Source of the DNA: Datura wrightii
Taxonomy: Eukaryota > Streptophyta > Magnoliopsida > Solanales > Solanaceae
DNA length: 64,000 bases
Direction: 5' to 3'
NCBI GenBank assembly: GCA_035772735.1
Contig: JASDFA010000007.1
Span: 129,122,501-129,186,500, forward strand
In this document: positions 57,026-64,000 of the stretch, one piece after another
Position numbering within the stretch: position 1 is the stretch's first letter
Layout: every line of letters starts with the position of its first letter
Position numbers and translations under genes: made by a program
Notes under the pieces: model-generated
Told to the model about the DNA's origin: nothing
The model's database searches: none
What the model saw: the letters and a program-made list of their open reading frames with translations, nothing else

Positions 57026-57379
57026 ATATATTATTAATTTAAGAGCAAATTAAAATATGCATATAATATAAAAAAATTTATTTAACCTATTTTTAACTGT
57101 AATTATAACAAACTTATAAAAATATCATAGATTCCTCATATTCAATGAACAAAATCAATTAAGTTACTAACAAGTATGGATAAGAACATTAAATAAAAAA
57201 TAAAAAATAAAAAGTAACATGTTCATATTCGTTTTCCTGTATTGGCCACCTCAACTGTGCCACAAATGAATTGTAAACTTACCTCTGTAGTTATGTATTA
57301 ATGACATGGCTATAGAAATAAGATTTGGACGTACAAGTCGGCAAAATAATATTTAATTAAATACAACGTGCTGATAATG

Positions 57380-57525
57380 TATTATAAAATAATAAAATAT
57401 GAATAATATTATAAAAAAAGAGAGATAAGAAAAAAATTCGTTATTTCTCTTGAGAGTTTGAATTTTAATGAACACTAACTTTGGTCCTAAAGTTACTTAT
57501 CCTAACTTTGCTTCTAAAGAAATAG
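57380..57525 (-). repeat. 5' LTR of the minus-strand copia element, truncated
   Basis: It aligns with 52306-52495. The first ~34 bases of the LTR (the outer end) are replaced by MITE sequence. Confidence 0.7.
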
Positions 57526-57622
57526 AGATAACTAATCTCACATGTACGGTGAGATAACTAATCTCATAAATATTCAATTCATGAAATAACTTTATCTATC
57601 TTATCCACGTACCAAACAATCC
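57526..57622. mobile_element. Right half of the MITE split by the copia element
   Basis: It contains 'gagataactaatctca' twice and ends TTATCCACGTACCAAACAATCC, the inverted partner of 52162-52184. Confidence 0.5.
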
Positions 57623-57789
57623 ATTAAAATTCTCACAGATGAAAAATTATATAAAATCTTTAAAAATTATTTATATAAGTTAATATATTTATATATAAAC
57701 ATAATCAATTAAGCTATAACCAAATCAGGAGCACCCCTAAATAATATAGTTATACATATTATAATATTAATATATGTCTCTTTAAAGCT

Positions 57790-57797
57790 AGGGTTTA
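57790..57797 (+). promoter_or_regulatory. Inverted telo-box upstream of eIF3d
   Basis: AGGGTTTA, the reverse of TAAACCCT, lies about 75 bases before the eIF3d ATG. The motif is common in plant translation genes. The AT-rich region just upstream (TTTAAAGC) may hold the core promoter. Confidence 0.4.
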
Positions 57798-57868
57798 TCA
57801 TACTTTCTCCGCTCTACTTTCTAGTCTTGAAAGTCAACCGGATAGAGAACTCGGATCGGAACTCGATT

Positions 57869-59608
57869 ATGGTGCTCTTTGAAGTCGGCGCCGTGCCGTT
57901 CAACCCCGACGGATGGGGTCCACCAGATTCCGCCAACACGACGTCGTCGTCGGTTTCAGTCCCAAGCCAAATTTCGAACGTCCCTTTTGCCCCTTTCTCC
58001 CGCTCCGACAAGCTTGGCCGGATCGCTGATTGGACGCGCAACTCGAACCGACCCGGATTCAATACTCTGCAAAACCCTGCTGACTCCGCCTTCGACTTCT
58101 CTGGCGACGACTCATTACTCGCAGCTGACGATGACTCGTCATTCCGCCTTGTGGATACGGCGGCCAATAAGTCCCATCACCACGGACAACATCGTCCGAA
58201 GTTTAACCCGAGGTGGCGTTTCAACCCTAACCACCACCGTTCTCTGCTCCCGCAGCGCCGTGACGAGGAGGTTGAGGCCCGGAAGCGTGATGCGGAGAAG
58301 GAACGCGCCCGCCGTGACCGGCTTTACAACCTTAACCGCTCCGGTACAAACGCTGGTGCCCGTCGGGAATCCTCCGTATTCAAGTCCTCAGTCGATATCC
58401 AGCCGGAGTGGAACATGCTTGATCAAATCCCCTTCTCCACCTTCTCGAAACTTTCCTTCTCCGTCCCGGAGCCTGAAGACTTGCTCATCTGCGGGGGGCT
58501 TGAATTCTATGACCGTTCCTGTGATCGCATCTCTCCAAAGAGTGAACGCCGTCTTGAGCGTTTCAAGAACCGGAATTTCTTCAAAGTTACCACCACTGAT
58601 GACCCAGTTATCCGCCGCTTGGCTAATGAGGATAAAGCTACAGTTTTTGCAACTGATGCCATCTTATCCACATTAATGTGCGCTTCAAGATCAGTTTACT
58701 CGTGGGATATTGTAGTTCAGCGTGTTGGGAATAAGTTATTCTTCGATAAACGTGATGGGTCACAGCTGGATTTGCTCTCTGTGCATGAGACATCGCAGGA
58801 ACCATTGCCTGATGTGAAAGATGATATAAATTCAGCATACTCGTTGAGTGTCGAGGCGGCTTATATAAACCAGAATTTCTCTCAGCAAGTGCTGATAAGG
58901 GATGGAAATAAGCTTACTTATGATGAACCTAACCCATTTGCAACAGAAGGAGAGGAAGTGGCATCAGCGGCCTATAGATACAGAAGGTGGAAATTGGGTA
59001 ATGATATGTACTTGGTGGCACGGTGTGAAGTACAGAGTGTGGTGGAACTGAACAATCAGAGATCCTTTTTGACACTGAATGCATTGAATGAGTTTGATCC
59101 GAAGTACTCAGGAGTGGATTGGAGACAAAAGTTAGAGACCCAAAGGGGTGCAGTTTTAGCTACTGAGCTGAAGAATAATGCCAATAAACTGGCTAAATGG
59201 ACTACACAAGCTCTGTTAGCTAATGCCGATATGATGAAGTTGGGTTATGTCTCAAGGGTTCATCCTAGGGATCACTTTAACCATGTTATATTAGCCGTTG
59301 TAGGATACAAGCCCAAAGACTTTGCATCACAGATTAATTTGAATACATCAAATATGTGGGGCATTGTGAAAAGTATCGTGGACTTGTGTATGAAGTTGAA
59401 TGAAGGGAAGTACGTACTCGTTAAGGACCCAACCAAGCCTCAGGTGAGAATTTATGAGGTTCCTCCTGATGCATTTGAAAATGATTATGTGGAGGAGCCT
59501 TTGCCAGAAGATGAACAGGTTCAGCCTCCTGCGGAGAATGTAGGAGGAGAGGCAGATGGAGCTGCAAAGGAAGCAGAGGACAAAATGACTAGCAGTGAAG
59601 CTGCATAA
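57869..59608 (+). CDS. EIF3D: Eukaryotic translation initiation factor 3 subunit d
   Basis: A single exon of 579 codons starts at ATG 57869 with MVLFEVGAVPFNPDGWGPP, the conserved eIF3d start. The 14 codons before it are open but have no ATG, so I exclude them. After a variable region comes a basic helix (EARKRDAEKERARRDR), then the conserved core (PEWNMLDQIPFSTFSKL, DKATVFATDAILSTLMCA, SVYSWDIVVQR, FNHVILAVVGYKP). The core holds the cap-binding fold known for this subunit. An acidic tail ends ...MTSSEAA. In the cytoplasm eIF3d is a peripheral eIF3 subunit that helps recruit mRNA to the 40S ribosome. Length is close to other plant eIF3d proteins. GC content in the first 800 bases is far above the flanks. 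The gene looks intact. Confidence 0.95.
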   Translation: MVLFEVGAVPFNPDGWGPPDSANTTSSSVSVPSQISNVPFAPFSRSDKLGRIADWTRNSNRPGFNTLQNPADSAFDFSGDDSLLAADDDSSFRLVDTAANKSHHHGQHRPKFNPRWRFNPNHHRSLLPQRRDEEVEARKRDAEKERARRDRLYNLNRSGTNAGARRESSVFKSSVDIQPEWNMLDQIPFSTFSKLSFSVPEPEDLLICGGLEFYDRSCDRISPKSERRLERFKNRNFFKVTTTDDPVIRRLANEDKATVFATDAILSTLMCASRSVYSWDIVVQRVGNKLFFDKRDGSQLDLLSVHETSQEPLPDVKDDINSAYSLSVEAAYINQNFSQQVLIRDGNKLTYDEPNPFATEGEEVASAAYRYRRWKLGNDMYLVARCEVQSVVELNNQRSFLTLNALNEFDPKYSGVDWRQKLETQRGAVLATELKNNANKLAKWTTQALLANADMMKLGYVSRVHPRDHFNHVILAVVGYKPKDFASQINLNTSNMWGIVKSIVDLCMKLNEGKYVLVKDPTKPQVRIYEVPPDAFENDYVEEPLPEDEQVQPPAENVGGEADGAAKEAEDKMTSSEAA

Positions 59609-60533
59609 GAGGGTAATAATTTCATTTAGGTTACATCTACAAACAAATGTTGCAGTCTTATGTTCCTTAGCATCAATAAGGTTTCTTTGCCCTCGTAGAG
59701 CTTAATATGATTACTTTGATTACATCAGCTTTTTTAATTTAAGTATTTTACAATTTTCTTTCCTAATACAGTGATGCTTATGGACAAGGCTATTTCTTAT
59801 TCACACAAGGGGGAAAAAATCCAATGACCTCGGCTCAAATTGTATTTGTTCCATGTCCTTTGAATGATTTATCCTTGAAACAGGGATATTCTTAAATGAC
59901 TTTAGTTTTTCTCATCGTTTTTTAATCAATAATCCATGGTTTAATGGTGAAAAATACTTGTTAATACTTTGCATCGTACAATAGACTTAGATATATTGGT
60001 AAACCAAGATGGCATTATCTATTTCATTGGTCAGCATTTATTTCCATGAACTTCTCTTACAAAACAGGGCTCTCAAGATGATGTAACTTTGTTGTTTAGG
60101 ATGTGCTCCTGATCTTGGTGTGATTTTGCCTTTTTCATTTTGTTGTGTTCTTTTCTGTCTAAATATCTTTGGTTGGGTTGGAAGATTCAAGTATGAAGCA
60201 AAAATATCCTCAAAGGCCCTCAATATTGAGAGTATGATGGATGTTAATGCCTACAAATAATTTCTTCACCTATGGCAATGTTGTATGAAGTAGTAGAAGC
60301 TCAACCATTTATAGACATCTCGGTCATGAGAGAGGAATTTGAATTATCAAAAATTTGAAATAGATGTAGAAAGTCTTTTGATAAGATTGGAGTACAATGA
60401 GAGAGAAGGTAAATATGCTTTATGCAATTGTGGCAAGCCTTCAGAATGCTACACCACTTGTATGTTTTCCTCGAGAAAGATACAAGTAATCACATTTTGG
60501 CTACATTCAACTATTCTATCTCCACTATTTTGG
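59609..60533. other. eIF3d 3' flank
   Basis: Probably the eIF3d 3' UTR, then non-coding DNA. No gene is recognised. Confidence 0.4.
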
Positions 60534-60740
60534 CCCTAGGGCTTTGTTGTAGTGGTAAGAGCACCACTTGTGATGTGTGGGTTAAGTGCACGTAAAACGG
60601 TTCGATTCTTACTGCTGGTAAAACATGTATTTAAGTGAAGAGGGTAGAGTGGATCCATTATCCACCGAGTTTCCAACTGTGCGTGAGGGGCCCTGCAGGA
60701 TTTATCAGTTATCCGGGAAAAAAAGAAGAAGTGGTTTTGC
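60534..60740 (+). mobile_element. tRNA-derived SINE
   Basis: A-box TAGTGGTAAGAGC at about 60550 and B-box GGTTCGATTC at about 60600 are spaced as in tRNA-type Pol III promoters. The head does not fold as a clean tRNA, and a GC-richer body (GTGCGTGAGGGGCCCTGCAG) follows. A purine-rich run (GGGAAAAAAAGAAGAAG) marks the tail. It lies in sense about 0.9 kb after eIF3d. Confidence 0.65.
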
Positions 60741-62311
60741 ATGCTTGTACTCCTTTGGCTGCATTTAAGCATGCTCTGCAGCATGTCTTTTTCTCCACTA
60801 CAATTCAGCACTCAATTTTTCTTTTGCTTCATTTTCTGCTCGTTTATTGGGTGATAGATGCTGATTTTATTGTTATATAATTTGTTTAAGTTTAGCCACT
60901 TGACTGAGCTTTATCTGAAATTAAAAATAAAAGCATCATTGAAGTTGGGTGCTCGGATTTTACCAAATTTTTCATGAATCAAGTTAGTGCATTACTTATT
61001 CTGTTATTTGCTTTATCTGTGTCTGCTTGTTGGTGGACATCAAGGACCAAGGCACCTGTTAATTCAACCGTTGGATTGACAGATCTATTAAGTTTATCTC
61101 AGTGTTGGCTTAGAAGCCATGGCATCGTTAACTCTTTGTTCCTGGTTATTAATCATATTGGATTGTCGGTTTGGATTTTAACTATGCATTGCCTGTTGTT
61201 TTTTTTTTAATTTCTTGCATCGGAAAGTCTTGCTAGAAACATGTGTGAACCATGAAATTTGTTGGATCCAGTGAAGCAATTTCCACAAGATAGCCATGGA
61301 ATATTATTTTAACAATTAGAATTTCCTAGTTCTGCTGCTGGATTCCGAATCTGATGTTAATTTGTTCGTTTTGGTCATCCAGGTTGCCTGGAAAACATTC
61401 AGTGCTGCTTAATCATCTTATGGATCTTGAGCTTTTTCTGTACTCAATAGCTGTGTGGAGCTCTTTACAAAGCAACGTGTCCAGATTGGGCATTAGGACT
61501 TAGGAGGATGCAAATTTGTTAGAGAGTTTTTCACCATTTAAGCAAACTTGTTTATAGAATATTCTTACCACAATTTTCTTATTGAACCTTTTGTCACTGG
61601 CTAATTTTTGTTGTAGGATCATTTTGTTAGTGAGGATTTGAAGCATGCTGAAACTTTGCAAGAATATCTTTATTTTTGAGGTTTAATGGAATCATTCAAT
61701 TATTGTTGAACGCCCAAAGTTTCATATTTTGCTATAGTAAAGACTACTAGCATTCATGTTGGACTTTCTCAGTTTTTACATATGTGATACATGTTTCTTC
61801 TTCTATTTCTTCAAATAAAGCTCTTCGCATCATAATGCCCATTATGTCGGCTTGGCCTTTCATAAATGAAGACAGGATAAAGCGTCCATAATAAAGACGT
61901 TTACTGTTCTTGATTCTAACATGCTTTAGCTGTAGTGTCTTGAGTGGTAGATACTGTTACTTTCTATTGCTTCTGATCCAACATTAGCTATTAATGGCAA
62001 GCAAACAAAGGATGTTTTTCTGACAAATGAATCAATTGCTAAAAGATTTCCTCAGTACAGTAGAATATTTGAATGTCAAATGTTGGGAAAAGATCCAGAC
62101 ATTTCCATATTCAGTGTGCAGGAGCATCAAGAGTGAGGTTGGTGATATCCACTATTAAATTTAAAGGGCTTTGCCATGCTTATGATCTCACTCGTGACGG
62201 CTACAGATGAAACAGTGTTGTGCTTTGCCTCTGTTATCTTCGAAACGAATGTGGAGATGTCTCAATCTGACGCTCTCCCAACTGAGCTATACCTGCAAAT
62301 AATAATAAAAA
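60741..62311. other. Non-coding stretch between SINE and tRNA gene
   Basis: I see no coding region or named repeat. Open frames are short and without motifs. Confidence 0.4.
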
Positions 62312-62382
62312 TGCACCAGCCGGGAATCGAACCCGGGTCTGTACCGTGGCAGGGTACTATTCTACCACTAGACCACTGGTGC
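62312..62382 (-). tRNA. tRNA-Gly (anticodon GCC)
   Basis: The minus strand reads GCACCAGTGGTCTAGTGGTA at its 5' end and closes with GGTTCGATTCCCGGCTGGTGC plus discriminator A. The 7-bp acceptor stem pairs fully. The A-box (TGGTCTAGTGG) and B-box (GGTTCGATTCC) are intact, and the anticodon loop CTGCCAC holds GCC. Length is 71 bases without CCA. A T5 run follows at once (62307-62311), as expected for Pol III termination, and CAA precedes the 5' end, common for plant tRNA genes. It looks functional. Confidence 0.96.
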
Positions 62383-64000
62383 TTGATGCTCTAGTAACTG
62401 CTTTTGCTAAATTATCTTCATATATAAAAAAATTATAAAAACACTTACCAAATTGAGCAGAGTTGAATTTTGACCCGCCTTTTAATTCGTTTGAGCTCAG
62501 GTGACCCGCCTATTTACTAAGGGTCCGCAGAATGTCCTTATTTTGGGAATAGTATTTAATTTTTGCTATTTAAATTTATAATTTTTTATTTTTATCCTTC
62601 GGCACTTTAAGAAATAAAAACGTGATAGGGTGTTTTTAATATTTATCTTTGTAAAAATATGGTTGAAAATATCCCTGATATTGAAAAAGAAAATTACGAG
62701 ACATAACTTGTGTCTTAATTTTTTCATACAAACTTATACTAATAAATATTGAGTTCTTTAAACCTTTGTTGGAAAGGCAAATGTTTTCTAAAATTTTTGC
62801 AAGGATAACTTATGTATATGAATATATGTTGACAGAGTTTGAGTTCTCTAGACCTTTGCTGGATAAGGCGAAACTTTGTTTATAAAAAAAAATTTCATAA
62901 GGTAAAATTTACAAGAAGGTAAAATTTGGAAGACTCAAGTTATGACTTACAAGATATAACTTACTCATACGAACTTTTACAGATAGATGTTATGTTTTCT
63001 AAATCTTTGCCAGATATGATAAAAAAAATTCTAAATTTGTCTTGCAAATAAGATACTATATAATTTATATTGAACAAAGCAGTTTTATTTTTTTTTAACT
63101 TTTGTTTTACGAAATTGAGTCATAATTAAAGATACCTTGACCTATAAATTTTTATGAAATGAAAAGCAAAGCCAAAAATTAAAAATCACTCCCAAAACAA
63201 AAACATTCCGTACAAAAAAAAATTATTTAACTCAACTCATTTTGAACCGTCAAAATATAGTCTAACCCGACCGTCTAGCAAATCTATATTATGTACGACT
63301 TTTGTTTTTCCCATTGTGTTTAAATTTATTTATGTAGAGTGAGAAACTTATGAAGAAATATAGTTAAACAAACATATCCGCCATGCAAATGGAAAATTAA
63401 GTTCCTAAATTATAGTACTAGTAAATAATAAGTACCTGAACTGTGATCTGAGATTTCATAGGTTTCCGCAAAACCTTAGAAATTAATTTCCACCCCAATC
63501 TCAATTTCATCAATAACATTTATTTTACTCATTTTAAAATTACTATCTTTTCATTCCATAGGAAAAGGATTTTATTTACCCCGAGAACTGGCTTATTATT
63601 TTTCAATTCTGATTCGTAAGATTGAATTGAATAGTGGTTGGTATACTGGGTTGTTGTCATTTGATCTATTTAGAGGAATAAGAGGATTGATTTTTTTTAT
63701 TTCTGGAGATTTATTTTGGTGTAATGGGTCTCTTTTTCTGGTTGAATTTAGTAGAAAGATTTGATCTTTAGAAAGAAAAAAGTTGGATTTTCTGGTTGAT
63801 CTTTTATTCTGTGATCATTTGGCGAGTTGGGTCTCGTTTTTTCTTGGCTAATTTAGTGGTTTTCTTCTCTGTGTGTGGGGATTTTGTTGAAGTAGTCTAC
63901 ATTAGGAGGTGAATTTTGTACCAAGATTTGAACACTAGGAAGATAACAACTGCATGTGTATGAAGGAATGAGGACAATGAGAGGTGAAGTACGAGGATTG
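62383..64000. other. Unassigned 3' end of window
   Basis: The first part (62450-63300) is AT-rich with 'gttgaattttgacccgcc' and 'actcatttt(g)aaccgtc' motifs near its two ends, which may be inverted ends of a decayed transposon. From about 63480 the sequence becomes T-rich with TTTCTGGTTGA-like words, as often seen in 5' UTR introns, so a gene may begin just beyond the window. No open frame supports this inside the window. Confidence 0.3.

Larger units (their letters stand above)
52306..57525 (-). mobile_element. Decayed Ty1/copia element on the minus strand
   Basis: LTRs in direct orientation bound the element. The 3' LTR is 52306-52529 (minus-strand start TGTTATAAATATA, after an AAGGAG-type purine tract). 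The 5' LTR is 57380-57525, which lacks its first ~34 bases. Next to the 5' LTR the minus strand reads 'attatcagcacg', a primer site type I recall for this copia group. Between them, minus-strand relics run in copia order: an integrase/RT linker (about 54440-54150, GRENKQL and ISAPKAPTR in pieces), late RT (53363-53178) and RNase H (52941-52633). Many stops and frame changes show it is old. The gag region is not recognisable. Confidence 0.8.

Noticed and set aside
57814..58676. Long open frames overlapping the eIF3d 5' part on both strands
   Set aside because: They are shadows caused by the high GC content of the true eIF3d frame.
62176..62394. Open frame of 72 codons over the tRNA gene
   Set aside because: It is antisense to the tRNA-Gly, and its end is the tRNA sequence translated.

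Overview
The window is nuclear DNA from a flowering plant. It is AT-rich, its genes have introns, and it is packed with plant transposons. The SINE types, the RTE-type LINE with its (TTG)n tail, the Sirevirus with a third ORF and the Stowaway/hAT MITEs together suggest the nightshade family (Solanaceae). The genus cannot be fixed from the sequence alone. All coordinates and splice sites were read by eye; no search was run.

Region 1 (1-7.7 kb): the 3' four-fifths of a Sirevirus-type Ty1/copia retrotransposon (gag end, pol with one internal stop, an env-like third ORF, reiterated polypurine tracts, 3' LTR). It has landed inside a receptor-like kinase gene. Only the last part of that kinase domain (activation loop to C terminus) remains at 7.29-7.68 kb.

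Region 2 (7.7-28.2 kb): gene-poor and AT-rich. It holds a decayed SINE, a divergent intronless histone H3 gene broken by a 4-nt deletion (15.09-15.49 kb), a 142-nt near-perfect hairpin (18.85-18.99 kb), a duplicated minus-strand exon-like segment (19.2 and 21.3 kb), a possible gypsy-type LTR, a Mutator-like element with 9-bp target duplications that carries the start of a NAC-domain gene (25.12-26.59 kb), and a MITE nested in another MITE.

Region 3 (28.28-49.73 kb): one long gene on the + strand, a DEAD-box RNA helicase of the DDX54/Dbp10 type (plant RH29). Eleven exons with consistent splice phases give 787 codons. Its introns are swollen by an RTE LINE, an L1 LINE fragment, several hAT elements, Stowaway MITEs, a solo LTR and other repeats.

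Region 4 (49.7-57.7 kb): repeats. The main one is a decayed Ty1/copia element on the minus strand (52.31-57.53 kb) that split an older MITE.

Region 5 (57.87-64 kb): an intact, intronless gene for translation initiation factor 3 subunit d, then a tRNA-like SINE, a tRNA-Gly(GCC) gene on the minus strand, and an unassigned end.

The two intact protein genes act in ribosome assembly (RH29) and translation initiation (eIF3d), and both have a telo-box-like motif just upstream of the start codon. They are not an operon. I found no new multi-gene system. The most unusual items are the Mutator-like element with the NAC fragment, the tail-less histone H3 frame, the long hairpin, and the duplicated exon-like segments.
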